Part shown: piece after piece, positions 7,366 through 15,891 of the stretch
Layout: each line of letters starts with the position of its first letter
Numbering within the stretch: position 1 is the stretch's first letter
NCBI GenBank assembly: GCA_030536515.1
Contig: JAUNPV010000008.1
Coordinates: forward strand, 1-64,000
DNA: 64,000 bases
From: Eubacteriales bacterium
Lineage (GTDB): Bacteria > Bacillota > Clostridia > Oscillospirales > Oscillospiraceae
Reading direction: 5' to 3'
The notes under the pieces: generated by a model
The model's database searches: none
What the model saw: the letters and a program-made list of their open reading frames with translations, nothing else
Told to the model about the DNA's origin: nothing
Translations under genes and position numbers: made by a program

Positions 7366-8187
7366 TTATGTCAGGCGTTTCCGGATGGCATGACTGACCA
7401 GTTCAATGACCAGCACCGCCCCGAACAGCACCAGCAGAATCATGCCCACGCTGTCATACTCCCGCCAGCCGATTTTCTCGTTCAGAATCAGGCCCAGACC
7501 TCCCGCGCCCACATAGCCCAGAATGGACGCATAGCGGACATTGCCCTCCAGGCAGAACAGGCACACCGACAGATAGGCCGGCAGCACCTGGGGCAGCACC
7601 GCCGAGAGAAAGGCCCGGGTCTTTCCGGCACCCATCGCCTCCATTGCCTCAAAGGGGCCCATGTCCACAGTTTCAATCTGCTCAAACAGCTGCTTGCCCA
7701 CATAGGCAAATGTGAACACCCCAATGGCAAAGGTACCGGCCATGGTGCCCAGGCCGAAGATGTAGGTAGCAATCAGCGCCGACACCAGGGTGGGCAGCGT
7801 GCGCACCAGGCTCAGAAAGAGCCTGGCGAGCTGGACCACCACTTTGCTGGAAATCATATTGGATGCGGCAAGGATTGCAAAGGGCACCGCCAGCACGGAG
7901 CCTGCAAAGGACCCCAGCAGAGACATTTTAATGGTGTCCCACAGAGGCTTCCAGATTTTGGGCAGATATCCCATATTGGGCGGGAACATCTGCCGGAGGA
8001 TGACGAAAAACTCCTTTCCACGGCTTACAAGCGTGGCAAAGCGGAAGCCGGTAACCTTCACCGACAGGGCGCAGGCCAGCACCAGCAGCAGAAGAATCAG
8101 CGGCGCTCTGGACCGCTTTTCCTCCACCACGGCACCGCTGGCCAGCTTCATTGCCCTCGGCGGAAAAACTTTATCGTAAAGGCCCAT
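7366..8187 (-). CDS. phnE: Phosphonate-type ABC transporter permease (PhnE), second copy
   Basis: A 273-residue permease homologous to the gene downstream. There is a membrane anchor near residues 28-48 (ILLLLVLACALSVKVTG). The EAA loop reads EAMEAMGAGKTRAFLSAVLP and is followed by the conserved GNVRYASILGYVGAGGLG segment. Two different PhnE subunits probably form a heterodimeric channel, as in phnE1/phnE2 operons. It starts two bases after the phnC stop, indicating tight coupling. Confidence 0.92.
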   Translation of the reverse strand: MGLYDKVFPPRAMKLASGAVVEEKRSRAPLILLLLVLACALSVKVTGFRFATLVSRGKEFFVILRQMFPPNMGYLPKIWKPLWDTIKMSLLGSFAGSVLAVPFAILAASNMISSKVVVQLARLFLSLVRTLPTLVSALIATYIFGLGTMAGTFAIGVFTFAYVGKQLFEQIETVDMGPFEAMEAMGAGKTRAFLSAVLPQVLPAYLSVCLFCLEGNVRYASILGYVGAGGLGLILNEKIGWREYDSVGMILLVLFGAVLVIELVSHAIRKRLT

Positions 8188-8189
8188 GG

Positions 8190-8948
8190 TCAGCCCTCCG
8201 CTTCGGCGGGGACGTTTCCCCCGTAAATGCTGTCCAGCACCCCCTGGTCCACTTCCCCAGAGGGGCCGTCATAGACGATTTTCCCCGCCCGGATGCCGAT
8301 GATGCGGCTGGCATATGTAAGCGCCAGCTCCACATGGTGAATGTTCAGCAAAATGGTGATTCCCATTTCCCGGTTGATTTTGACAAAGTCCTCCATCACC
8401 TGTCTGGCCGTCACCGGGTCCAAGGCCGCCACCGGCTCGTCGGCCAGGATAATCTGAGGCTTTTGGGCCAGCGTCCTGGCCAGTGCCACCCGCTGCTGCT
8501 GGCCGCCGGAGAGCTGGTCTGCCCGGATGTAGGCCTTGTCCAGAATGCCAACCTGCTCCAGGGATTCCAGCGCCAGCAGCTTGTCGCATTTGGGGAATGC
8601 CCCCAGCACCACCCGCCACAGGGGCAGCTCGGGGACACGGGCCGTCAGCACATTCTGAATCACCGTCGTTCTGGTCACCAGGTTGAACGACTGGAAAATC
8701 ATGCCGATGCCCCGGCGGAATTTCCGGAGGCCCTTCCCCCGGAGGGTATGAACGTCGCAGCCGTTGACCGTCAGGCTGCCCGCTGTAATGTCGTGCATTT
8801 TGTTGATGGAGCGCAGGAGGGTAGACTTTCCGGCGCCGGACAGACCGATAATCGCCACAAATTCCCCCTGCCCGATTTCCAGGTCCACGCCGTCCAGGCC
8901 GACAACGCCGTTTGGATAGACCTTTGACACATTTTCAAATCGTATCAT
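8190..8948 (-). CDS. phnC: Phosphonate-type ABC transporter ATPase (PhnC)
   Basis: A 252-residue ABC ATPase with all motifs: Walker A GLSGAGKST (35-43), Q-loop MIFQSFNLV, signature LSGGQQQR, Walker B IILADEPVAALDP and a switch histidine in NIHHVEL. This matches PhnC, which energises uptake through PhnE. The start at 8948 is set by AAGGGGAAC and by where the family sequence begins (MIRFENVSKVY); a longer frame adds eight residues without support. A hairpin separates it from phnD upstream. Confidence 0.94.
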   Translation of the reverse strand: MIRFENVSKVYPNGVVGLDGVDLEIGQGEFVAIIGLSGAGKSTLLRSINKMHDITAGSLTVNGCDVHTLRGKGLRKFRRGIGMIFQSFNLVTRTTVIQNVLTARVPELPLWRVVLGAFPKCDKLLALESLEQVGILDKAYIRADQLSGGQQQRVALARTLAQKPQIILADEPVAALDPVTARQVMEDFVKINREMGITILLNIHHVELALTYASRIIGIRAGKIVYDGPSGEVDQGVLDSIYGGNVPAEAEG

Positions 8949-8969
8949 ACTGTTCCCCTTTTTTGGCAA

Positions 8970-9002
8970 CAAAGAGGATGATAGCCAGTATCATCCTCTT
9001 TG
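8970..9002 (-). terminator. Intergenic hairpin between phnD and phnC
   Basis: A 14-bp perfect stem (CAAAGAGGATGATA and its complement) with a 5-base loop and no T-run. Placed between the binding-protein gene and the rest of the operon, it probably stabilises or partly terminates the phnD message so that PhnD is made in excess. This role is inferred from position. Confidence 0.6.
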
Positions 9003-9026
9003 TCGGTTATTCTGTGTCTGCCAAAA

Positions 9027-10112
9027 TCAGCCTGCGCTCAGTTCCTGGATCAGCTTCTGGGCAGCCCGCTCGTTGTCATAGTCGGAGGCCACTGCCTTCT
9101 GGTAGCCGTTGTGGCTGTAGATGGCGATGACCTGCTTGCCGGCCTCGGTGTTGCCGATGTTGATAAAGGCCTCCTGAAGGGCGGCAATGAGTGCCTCGTC
9201 CATGATGGGGGAGTTCTTGCTGACGGAGATGGTGTCATTGTAGATGGGGGCAGTGACGCCGATGACGTTGGTCTCCTCCCAGATGGACTTCTCCCGGCTG
9301 AACTCGGTGTTCCAGCGCTCGGCATAATCCCGGCGGGCATCCGCATAGGTCATCAGCACGTCAATCTGGCCGGAGGCCAGCCGCGCGAAGGCGCTGGCGT
9401 AGGAATCGGCCTGGACGGCGTTGCTCAGGTCGGTGATTCCCTTTTCATAGCGGTTGAGCATCCACAGGCAGGGATAGATGTACCCGGCGGGAGAGGACGA
9501 GCCCATCACGCTCCAGCTGGCGCTGTCGATGTCCTCCCAGGTCAGCTCTTCTCCGGCGTTGACCTTGGCAGCCAGTTCCTGGCCCTTGGCGGAGGGGCCG
9601 GCAATCATCAGGGCCCGGTAGGAAACTGCCTGATTGGCGGAGGCCTCGGTGGGCTTTCCGTCGTTCCAGTCCTTGGCATCGTCAAAATCCTTGCTCAGGC
9701 CGTCCCGGGTGGCCGTCAGGATTACCTCGGCGCCGTCGTCATACAGCACATAGGTGCCGCCGGGGATAACGCCCACATCGGCCGTTCCGGCAACCAGTGC
9801 CTCGCCAACCGCCTCGTAGGTGGTGCCCACGGAGATCACCACCTCGCCCACATCGTAGCCCAGCTTCGCCAGCTCATCCTTCAGCAGCTGCTTCAGCGGC
9901 TCGGTGGCGGTCACAATTTCAGTGGGCTCTCTGGAGGGAACATAGTAGACGTTCAGCTTGTCCAGCTTGATATTTTCCTTCACAGTCTCTGCTGCTTTTG
10001 TTTCAGCCTGGACAGGGGTGGTAGGCTCTGCCTGGGGCTCTGCTTTGCCGCAGCCTGCCATCATGGATACCAGCAGCACCAGCGCAAGCAGCAATGCGAA
10101 ACTTTTTTTCAT
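9027..10112 (-). CDS. phnD: Phosphonate-type ABC transporter binding lipoprotein (PhnD)
   Basis: A 361-residue extracellular binding protein. The signal peptide is MKKSFALLLALVLLVSMMAG with a lipobox MMAGC, followed by a Q/T/E-rich linker. The fold begins at LNVYYVPSREPTEIVTATEP and shows the PhnD pattern LVAGTADVGVIPGGTYV, then the hinge segment YADARRDYAE. The anchored protein captures the ligand and delivers it to PhnE. The start at 10112 follows CAGGAGGAA. It is the first transport gene, after the regulator gene, and has a promoter candidate in between. Confidence 0.92.
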   Translation of the reverse strand: MKKSFALLLALVLLVSMMAGCGKAEPQAEPTTPVQAETKAAETVKENIKLDKLNVYYVPSREPTEIVTATEPLKQLLKDELAKLGYDVGEVVISVGTTYEAVGEALVAGTADVGVIPGGTYVLYDDGAEVILTATRDGLSKDFDDAKDWNDGKPTEASANQAVSYRALMIAGPSAKGQELAAKVNAGEELTWEDIDSASWSVMGSSSPAGYIYPCLWMLNRYEKGITDLSNAVQADSYASAFARLASGQIDVLMTYADARRDYAERWNTEFSREKSIWEETNVIGVTAPIYNDTISVSKNSPIMDEALIAALQEAFINIGNTEAGKQVIAIYSHNGYQKAVASDYDNERAAQKLIQELSAG

Positions 10113-10165
10113 TGGATAGTTCCTCCTGTTTTTATGGATTGAAGGTTTCCTTCCCTTCTGAATCC

Positions 10166-10174
10166 AGTATAACA
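10166..10174 (-). promoter_or_regulatory. Extended -10 promoter before phnD
   Basis: The minus strand reads TGTTATACT, an extended -10 element (TGn plus TATACT), 54 bp before the phnD start. No good -35 is visible. It may give the transport genes a start site separate from that of the regulator. Confidence 0.45.
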
Positions 10175-10216
10175 TAAAACCGGGAGGAAAATTTTTTCTT
10201 TTGCGGTAATATTTTC

Positions 10217-10975
10217 TCAATTTGTGCCGTGGGCATCCCGGCTGAAAAACGCCCCCATCAGCTCCTCAAAGGCCAGAATCACATGGCCGAAGAACTGGTT
10301 TGGAATGCCGCCCACCAGGGTCTGCCTGGCCCCGTCCACAATAAACAGCAGGTCCGCCAGCCGGGCCAGGGTGGAATCCCCCCGCCTTGTAAAGGCAATG
10401 ACCTTATAGCCGTTCTTCCGGGCCTGGCGGACATCGTTAATCACAGGCTCAGTCTCGCCGCTTTGGGAGATTGCAAAAATGACGGCGGGTTCAATATTGG
10501 TGGCCATGCCCCCGTTTTCCTTCTGGAATATCATAAAGTCATAGAAATGCACATTATTGAAGGCGAAAAACCCGCAGATGGACAGCCGCTGGACGATATA
10601 CGCCGCCACCACATCCGAAAACCCCTTTCCGGAGGTGAAAATCTTCTGGTCGTGATACTGCTCAAGATACACGCAGAACTGCTGCACCAGACTGTCGCTG
10701 TAGTTGTCCACAATCTGGGCCAGCGTCTCCACCTGGGCAGTCTCCGACAGGCGGCTTTTCTGCTGCATCAGATGATAATACAGCTCGCTGTACCCGTCAA
10801 ACCCCAGCCGCTTGCACATCTTCATAATCGACGTTGCGGAGGTATAGTTCTCATTGGCAAGCTGCTGGATTCCCACCCGCCGCTCGCCCTTTTCAATATG
10901 CCGGATAATTCCGGTGACGATTTTTGTCTCCTCCTCACTGAGGAGATTGGTAAAGAGATAATAGCTGCTGTTCAT
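10217..10975 (-). CDS. MurR/RpiR-family transcriptional regulator (HTH plus SIS)
   Basis: A 252-residue regulator. The N-terminal helix-turn-helix (residues about 1-75, with GIQQLANENYTSATSIMKM) is followed by a SIS domain of the sugar-isomerase type (FTSGKGFSDVVAAYIVQRL, then AISQSGETEPVINDV). SIS domains usually sense phosphorylated sugars. Its place at the head of the phnDCEE-nucleotidase operon, in the same direction, suggests it controls that operon in response to a phosphosugar or a related breakdown product. The start has a strong GGAGGAAAG site. Confidence 0.9.
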   Translation of the reverse strand: MNSSYYLFTNLLSEEETKIVTGIIRHIEKGERRVGIQQLANENYTSATSIMKMCKRLGFDGYSELYYHLMQQKSRLSETAQVETLAQIVDNYSDSLVQQFCVYLEQYHDQKIFTSGKGFSDVVAAYIVQRLSICGFFAFNNVHFYDFMIFQKENGGMATNIEPAVIFAISQSGETEPVINDVRQARKNGYKVIAFTRRGDSTLARLADLLFIVDGARQTLVGGIPNQFFGHVILAFEELMGAFFSRDAHGTN

Positions 10976-11030
10976 AAGCCTTTCCTCCGTTTGTCTGCGG
11001 ATTCATTCTGTTGGTTGTTGTAAACGCCAT

Positions 11031-11060
11031 GGAGCATACTATTCTGAAATAAAATGCTCC
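11031..11060 (-). promoter_or_regulatory. Inverted repeat upstream of the RpiR regulator
   Basis: GGAGCAT and ATGCTCC are spaced by 16 bases about 55-85 bp before the regulator start. It could be an autoregulatory operator. No convincing -35/-10 pair was found beside it. Confidence 0.3.
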
Positions 11061-11105
11061 TGGGCAAAACCATAGTTTGTGTACGTTTTGATAGAGAATA
11101 GCATA

Positions 11106-11145
11106 AAACCAGGCATTTCCGGTGTGCATCGGGAATGCCTGGTTT
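11106..11145 (-). terminator. Terminator of the aminotransferase gene
   Basis: AAACCAGGCATTTCC and GGGAATGCCTGGTTT form a 15-bp stem with a 10-base loop. On the minus strand it ends in GGTTTTA, six bases past the stop codon. Confidence 0.8.
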
Positions 11146-11150
11146 TTAGG

Positions 11151-12341
11151 TCAGCTCAGCCCGTATTCCTCTGCCAGGGATTGGAACTGGGGGAGGCTGC
11201 GGGCGATCATGTCCGGGCTGACGCAGTAGGCGATGCGGACGTAGCCGGGCATGGCGAAGGTGGAGCCGGAGACCAGGATGAGGTTGTGCTTTTTGGCGTT
11301 GGCCACGAAGCGTCGCTCGTCGGGCTCCGGGGATTCCATGAACAGATAGAAGGTCCCCTGGGGTCTGACGCACCGGAAGCCCATGGCCGTCAGAGCGTCG
11401 TAGAGGGTCCGGCGGTTTCTGTCGTAGAAGTCCACGTCGCACTTTTCCTCCAGGCACCTGGCGACCGCCTTTTGCAGCAGGCTGGGGGCGTTGATGAAGC
11501 CGCAGACCCGGTTGGCCACCGTCACGGCGTTGGCCATTTCCCGCCACTGCTCCATGGCGGGAGGCACTACCAGATAGCCAATCCGCTCCCCGGGGATGGA
11601 CAGGGTCTTGGAGAAGGAGTAGGCCACGAAGGTGTTGGGGTAGAATTTGGTCACATAGGGGATATCCACCCCGTCGTAGGCCAGCTCCCGGTAGGGCTCG
11701 TCGGCAATCAGGTAGATGGCGTGGCGGTATTCCTGCTGCTTGCGCTCCAGGATGGCTGCAATGGCCCGGAGGGTCTCGGCGCTGTACACCACGCCGGAGG
11801 GGTTCACCGGGTTGTTGATGAGCACCGCCTTGGTCCGGGCGTCAATCTTCCGCTCAAAATCCGCCAGGTCCGGCTGGAAGCTGGGCATCTGGGGGTCCAC
11901 CTCCACCACCCGGCCGTGGTAATTGCTGACGTAGCTGCGGTACTCCCCGAAATAGGGGCGGAACACCACCACATCGTCCTCAATGTCCAAAATGGCCTTG
12001 AAAATGATGTTGATAGCCCCGGCGGCCCCCACGGTCATCACAATGTTTTCATAGCTCAGGCCCAGGTCAAACCGCCGGTTCAGATGGTCCGCCACGGCCT
12101 GGCGCACCTCGGGATAGCCCGCATTGTTCATATAGCCGTGAAGGGCCAGGGAGTCCTCCTCCCGGAGGACCTCCATCAGCGCCTCGGTAAAGGCCCGGGG
12201 CACCGGGGCCACGGGATTGCCCAGGGAAAAATCAAAGACGTTTTCCGCCCCCACCTTGGCGGCCAGCTCCTGGCCCTCGATGAACATTTTCCGGATGGCA
12301 GAGGAATTTTCCAGATTGTAAAGCATTTGTTTTGACAGCAT
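11151..12341 (-). CDS. Class I/II pyridoxal-phosphate aminotransferase
   Basis: A 396-residue cytoplasmic fold-type I aminotransferase. NNPVNPSG (176-183), DEPY (214-217), the PLP lysine in SFSKTLSIPGERIGYL (K245) and R253 are all in place. The family makes or degrades amino acids with 2-oxoglutarate or pyruvate as partner; the preferred amino acid cannot be read from sequence. The start at 12341 agrees with a promoter 32 bp upstream and with family length; the longer frame upstream runs through the divergent intergenic region. Transcribed alone. Confidence 0.92.
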   Translation of the reverse strand: MLSKQMLYNLENSSAIRKMFIEGQELAAKVGAENVFDFSLGNPVAPVPRAFTEALMEVLREEDSLALHGYMNNAGYPEVRQAVADHLNRRFDLGLSYENIVMTVGAAGAINIIFKAILDIEDDVVVFRPYFGEYRSYVSNYHGRVVEVDPQMPSFQPDLADFERKIDARTKAVLINNPVNPSGVVYSAETLRAIAAILERKQQEYRHAIYLIADEPYRELAYDGVDIPYVTKFYPNTFVAYSFSKTLSIPGERIGYLVVPPAMEQWREMANAVTVANRVCGFINAPSLLQKAVARCLEEKCDVDFYDRNRRTLYDALTAMGFRCVRPQGTFYLFMESPEPDERRFVANAKKHNLILVSGSTFAMPGYVRIAYCVSPDMIARSLPQFQSLAEEYGLS

Positions 12342-12372
12342 AGCGGTCACTTCCCATTCACAAGATGGTGCT

Positions 12373-12401
12373 ATTATAGCGAAAAAGGCGGGGTAAGTCA
12401 A
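12373..12401 (-). promoter_or_regulatory. Sigma-A promoter of the aminotransferase
   Basis: On the minus strand, TTGACT (12401-12396), 17 bp and TATAAT (12378-12373). Confidence 0.85.
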
Positions 12402-12407
12402 TGCCGG

Positions 12408-12436
12408 TTGCAATTTTCCCGGGTTTGTGATAGGAT
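12408..12436 (+). promoter_or_regulatory. Promoter of the orphan gene at 12460
   Basis: TTGCAA (12408), 17 bp and TAGGAT (12431) with a TGn extension. It is divergent from the aminotransferase promoter, with six bases between the two -35 boxes. Confidence 0.65.
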
Positions 12437-12459
12437 GGTCGAAAAAGGAGGCTGAGGCC

Positions 12460-13446
12460 ATGGATAACAGAAGAAAGCCCGGATTGCTCCGCTTTGGGCA
12501 GACGCCGGAGGCCGCCCCGGCAGCCTTTCGGGAGATGACCGGCCTTGGGTATCTTGCTGCCGGGGATGTGCTGTCCACAGGCGACGGATTTTTTGCCGTC
12601 ACCCGGTCCCTGGCGGACCTGCTGCTGGGCCGGGGCATCACGGCTCTGGAAAGCAGCCGGGGGGAGGCCCTGGAATGCAGACTGTTTTTCGACGACTGGT
12701 ATCTCTACGCCCTGGGGCCGGAGGATGTCTGGGGGCTGTTTAAAATGCGGGAGCAGGAGCACGACGCCGAGCTGGGCCTTCGGGCGGACGGGGACACCCC
12801 CGGGGTGACGGTGTCCTTCATTGCGTTTCGGATGGAGGCCCTGCTGGACTGCCTGGCCAATCCCACACCCGCCAGCCGGGCCAACCTGGAGCGGGAGCTC
12901 AACCGGGTGGTGGCCAGCCGGGGCCAGCGGCACAGTCCTGCCATGAAGGAATATTTTGCCCGTGCCGAGGCCCTGGGGCCCTATCTCATTGCGGAGCTGT
13001 ATGTTCGGAAGATTGCCTCCCTTGCACCGGGCGGCGTCCTTCCCCTTCCCGGAGCCGCCCTCCGCCGGGTCACCGGCTCCCCCAGGGGCCGGATTGCAGC
13101 ATTTCTTGCGGCCAACAACCGGCGGGCCGGCTATCCGGTGTGGGACGGCCGGCAGATTATCCTCCGGGACCCGGACCGGCTGACTGAGTTCGAGCAGTAC
13201 GCCATTCTGGCCACCCACACCGCCAATTTGTCCTACAATTCCTTTGCCGCCGAGGTGTGCTTCCACGCCCGGTTCCTCACGGGCCTGGCCCGGCTGCCCA
13301 TTCCCCTGCTGGGCCGCAGCGTCTACGACAGCGCCATCCGGGCGGACATGACCATCGACGAGGGCGAGCTGGTGGGCCCCACCCCCTACTACCACCCCAA
13401 CAGCCGCCTGATGCGCCGGCAGCGCCGGTTCCACGGGGAGATATAG
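12460..13446 (+). CDS. Uncharacterised protein, 328 residues
   Basis: No family was recognised. The start at 12460 follows AAAGGAGG. The protein is soluble, with no signal peptide or membrane segment, and appears to be one or two mixed alpha/beta domains. Notable segments are CRLFFDDWYLYALGPEDVW near residue 70, an acidic stretch around HDAELGLRADGDTPGV and a C-terminal VGPTPYYHPNSRLMRRQRRF. It is flanked by its own promoter and by a bidirectional terminator, so it is a single-gene unit. GC-rich codon use matches the surrounding chromosome, giving no sign of recent transfer. Function unknown. Confidence 0.8.
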   Translation: MDNRRKPGLLRFGQTPEAAPAAFREMTGLGYLAAGDVLSTGDGFFAVTRSLADLLLGRGITALESSRGEALECRLFFDDWYLYALGPEDVWGLFKMREQEHDAELGLRADGDTPGVTVSFIAFRMEALLDCLANPTPASRANLERELNRVVASRGQRHSPAMKEYFARAEALGPYLIAELYVRKIASLAPGGVLPLPGAALRRVTGSPRGRIAAFLAANNRRAGYPVWDGRQIILRDPDRLTEFEQYAILATHTANLSYNSFAAEVCFHARFLTGLARLPIPLLGRSVYDSAIRADMTIDEGELVGPTPYYHPNSRLMRRQRRFHGEI

Positions 13447-13448
13447 TC

Positions 13449-13482
13449 AAAAAAGCAGCCATTTGTCCATGGCTGCTTTTTT
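13449..13482. terminator. Bidirectional terminator between convergent genes
   Basis: AAAAAAGCAGCCAT / ATGGCTGCTTTTTT, a perfect 14-bp stem with a 6-base loop, serves both the gene at 12460 and the methyltransferase at 13488. Confidence 0.93.
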
Positions 13483-13487
13483 CGCAT

Positions 13488-14228
13488 TTATCCGCAGGCG
13501 ATGAGCAGGGATTCGCTTTCGCTGTTTTGGGCAGGCGTCTTGTCAAAGCCGGAATACACCTCCACCCCTGCAAAGCCCAGCTCCTTTAGAAGTGCCTTGA
13601 TTTCCGCCAGAGCGTACAGGTGGGTCTGAAAATCCATCTGCTCTGTTCTGACCAGGGTTTCGCCGTCGTACAGCTCGTAGAGGCTGGGGGAAAACTGGGT
13701 CTGGGTTCCGGGGTCATAGTGGTCCCGGGTTTTCAGCACCAGGTCCCAGCCCTCCCGGGTTTTCACCGAGGCTGTCACCTTGTAATCCCGGTCCTCCGGG
13801 CAGATATCCGCCAGAGTCTCCACGGCGAAGACGAACCGTCCCCCCGGGGCCAGCAGACCCTTCATTTTGGCCAAAATCTCCCGGCACCGGTCCATATCCG
13901 TAAACAAGGACACCGAGCCGGAGGAGATGAAAATATAGTCAAACCGCTCATCGGTTTCGTACCCGGCAAGGTCGGTGCAGACCACCCTGGCCGCCGGGGC
14001 CTTCTGCATCAGCTTATCCAGCATCTCCCGGGAGCTGTCCACGCCGGTGATATCCAGGCCTCTTTCCAGAAAGGGCACGAAAAACCGGCCGCTGCCGCAC
14101 AGCGGCTCCAGAATCTTCATGCCCGGCCGGGCGTAGGACAGGTAAAATTCCAGCTCATCCCGGGGTGCCTCAGGGTGCAGCAGCTCATACATTTCCGTGC
14201 AGAGGCTGCCGTAGTAGTTTTTTTCCAT
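13488..14228 (-). CDS. SAM-dependent methyltransferase
   Basis: A 246-residue class I methyltransferase. Motif I is ILEPLCGSGRFFVPF, followed by DITGVDSSREML (acidic end of strand 2) and VCTDLAGYETDERFDYIFIS. The C-terminal half contains the beta-sheet cap usual in small-molecule methyltransferases. The start at 14228 follows TAGGAGAAT; the longer frame upstream lacks a site. Substrate unknown. It is convergent with the gene at 12460 and shares its terminator. Confidence 0.88.
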   Translation of the reverse strand: MEKNYYGSLCTEMYELLHPEAPRDELEFYLSYARPGMKILEPLCGSGRFFVPFLERGLDITGVDSSREMLDKLMQKAPAARVVCTDLAGYETDERFDYIFISSGSVSLFTDMDRCREILAKMKGLLAPGGRFVFAVETLADICPEDRDYKVTASVKTREGWDLVLKTRDHYDPGTQTQFSPSLYELYDGETLVRTEQMDFQTHLYALAEIKALLKELGFAGVEVYSGFDKTPAQNSESESLLIACG

Positions 14229-14490
14229 GGCTGATTCTCCTATTGGATACTTTTTGTGATCCAGCCTGACGGCCGGAGGGCCTTCCCGCCTTGATTTCCC
14301 GCTGGCGGAGACAGGCAGTCTCATCCCGGCCGTTGACGGGCACGACTGGGGTTGCTATTTTTTACAAAAGAATACTACTGTCGCTGGGGAAAATAACGCT
14401 TTCTGTCAAAACTAACCATTTTTCTCCCCAATCTTTTTCATGCTGTTTCTTAAAAAATCTTTGTGCTTCTCGGCTTGACTCAGCTGGAAT

Positions 14491-14853
14491 TTACCGTGTC
14501 AGCATTTCAACGGCTTCCTCTTGCGTAGCAACGAAAAACACATCCCTGCCCCGATTGCTTTCATAAATAAAGTCTTTCAGCGGCTTGCTTGTGTAATGAG
14601 AATAATCACCGTAAATTGCAATGCGGCCGCCGTAATTCACATATTTTTGCAGAATCTCACCTGCAAGTCCTTTGCTGAGGATGAAAAAGTCCTCTGTAAT
14701 CCATTTTTTATCGACAACGATGTTTTTCGTGCCAATATCGTATTTTGCAGACATCAGCACATCCAAGGCAGATTGTGCATCTGTGATGACGATTTCGTTA
14801 CTATTTACCACGGCACAAACGATGCCGTTGTTTTCAATTTTTGTCAGTTCCAT
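14491..14853 (-). CDS. DUF4180 domain protein
   Basis: A 120-residue protein matching DUF4180 along its length: VVNSNEIVITDAQSALDVLM, then TEDFFILSKGLAGEILQKY and the characteristic KPLKDFIYESNRGRDVFFV. The family function is not established. The fold resembles small alpha/beta proteins often found as single genes in Firmicutes. The start at 14853 follows TAGGAGATA. The gene is clearly more AT-rich than its neighbours, which suggests it came from elsewhere. Confidence 0.87.
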   Translation of the reverse strand: MELTKIENNGIVCAVVNSNEIVITDAQSALDVLMSAKYDIGTKNIVVDKKWITEDFFILSKGLAGEILQKYVNYGGRIAIYGDYSHYTSKPLKDFIYESNRGRDVFFVATQEEAVEMLTR

Positions 14854-14930
14854 TTTTCTATCTCCTATCAATTCATATCTGCTTATCGGGCTGGCTCAGC
14901 TTGTCATTGCAGGCCTGTTCGCTTTCCTGG

Positions 14931-14964
14931 TATGGCGGCCTGAGGGCAGGCCGCCATACATTTT
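14931..14964 (+). terminator. Orphan terminator hairpin
   Basis: TATGGCGGCCTG / CAGGCCGCCATA with a 4-base loop is followed by CATTTTTT on the plus strand. No plus-strand gene ends here. It is bracketed by GCTTATCGG (14881) and CCGATAAGC (14977), so it may be part of a small repeat rather than a working terminator. Confidence 0.5.
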
Positions 14965-14989
14965 TTCTGCGTTATGCCGATAAGCGCAT

Positions 14990-15520
14990 TTATGAAAGCC
15001 TGCATTCCATCTGGCAGTCAAAGGGCTCTGCCTCCGCATGGCCCTGGTGGTACTGGGCCGCCTCGGTGCAGCCCATGTGTCTGTAAAAGGCCTGGCTTTC
15101 CACGGCGGAGTGGGCGGAGATGTACAGCTTGGCCGCCCCCTGCTGCCGGGCCCAGTCCATGGCCGCCCGGAAGAGGACGGTCCCCACGCCCCGGCCCCGC
15201 AGCTCCCGGGACACGTGGAGGCTTCTCAGGTCCAGATACCGGTTCTCCCCGCCGAACAGCCCGTTTTCCACCGCCACAAAGCCCTTCAGCTTCCCATCCA
15301 GGAAGGCCCCGTACACCAGACCGCCGGTGGCGGCGGTGTTTTTCAAATGCCGGACCAGAGTGGCATAGTCCTCCGGGGACCAGTCGTCCACAAAGGGGTC
15401 GTCCCGGATGCACCAGCGGCCATTTTCCCGCCGCCAGCATTTGGTTACCACCTGACGGCGGTTAAAGCCGGAAAACAATTCCAGACACAGCTCCTCCGGC
15501 TCCAGGGTTCTGTATTCCAT
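14990..15520 (-). CDS. GNAT N-acetyltransferase
   Basis: A 176-residue GNAT protein. The acetyl-CoA pyrophosphate loop is SRELRGRGVGTVLFRAAMDW, and the closing segment is SAVESQAFYRHMGCTEA. The start at 15520 follows AAGGAGGCA. It is the last gene of the leftward operon that begins at 18399. The substrate is unknown. Confidence 0.88.
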   Translation of the reverse strand: MEYRTLEPEELCLELFSGFNRRQVVTKCWRRENGRWCIRDDPFVDDWSPEDYATLVRHLKNTAATGGLVYGAFLDGKLKGFVAVENGLFGGENRYLDLRSLHVSRELRGRGVGTVLFRAAMDWARQQGAAKLYISAHSAVESQAFYRHMGCTEAAQYHQGHAEAEPFDCQMECRLS

Positions 15521-15570
15521 ATATGCCTCCTTTTTTGTCACGGCGTTATTCCAAACAGCCATTTTGCCCG

Positions 15571-15891
15571 TTAAAGAAACACCTTCTGCACCAGCAGCAT
15601 ATACACCGCCGTGCCTCCGGCGATGCTCAGCAGAGTATTGTGCTTCCACCGGTGCAGCAGCAGGATAGCCCCGATGGCGATGGCCTCGGGCAGGCCGTGC
15701 CAGGCCGTGAAGGGGGCGTCCTTCAGGCAGTACACCACCAGCAGGCCGATAACCGCATAGGGCAGCACCGTGCCGAGATAGCTGACGAATTTCGGCGGCT
15801 CCTTCCGAAAAATCAGAAAGGGCGCAAACCGGGTGACCATGGTCCCCAGGACCACGGCGGCAATGGTGATGATTCTCTCAGCAGTGCTCAT
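15571..15891 (-). CDS. azlD: AzlD-family branched-chain amino-acid exporter subunit
   Basis: A 106-residue membrane protein with four predicted helices. The family motif [16 protein letters not shown], with its conserved TR, lies in the first helix, and [16 protein letters not shown] in a later one. AzlD is the small partner of AzlC in export of branched-chain amino acids or their analogues. Its ATG overlaps the azlC stop (ATGA), and the family boundary fits the start chosen at 15891. Confidence 0.9.
   Translation of the reverse strand: MSTAERIITIAAVVLGTMVTRFAPFLIFRKEPPKFVSYLGTVLPYAVIGLLVVYCLKDAPFTAWHGLPEAIAIGAILLLHRWKHNTLLSIAGGTAVYMLLVQKVFL

Noticed and set aside
10113-10216. Riboswitch upstream of phnD
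   Set aside because: Only about 100 bp are available and no conserved riboswitch core was recognised; a plain extended -10 promoter explains the region.
14400-14490. A minus-strand fragment containing AEKHKDFLRNSMKKIGEKNG next to the DUF4180 gene
   Set aside because: It reads like the C-terminal end of a lost gene, but only about 25 codons are open and no family is recognisable.
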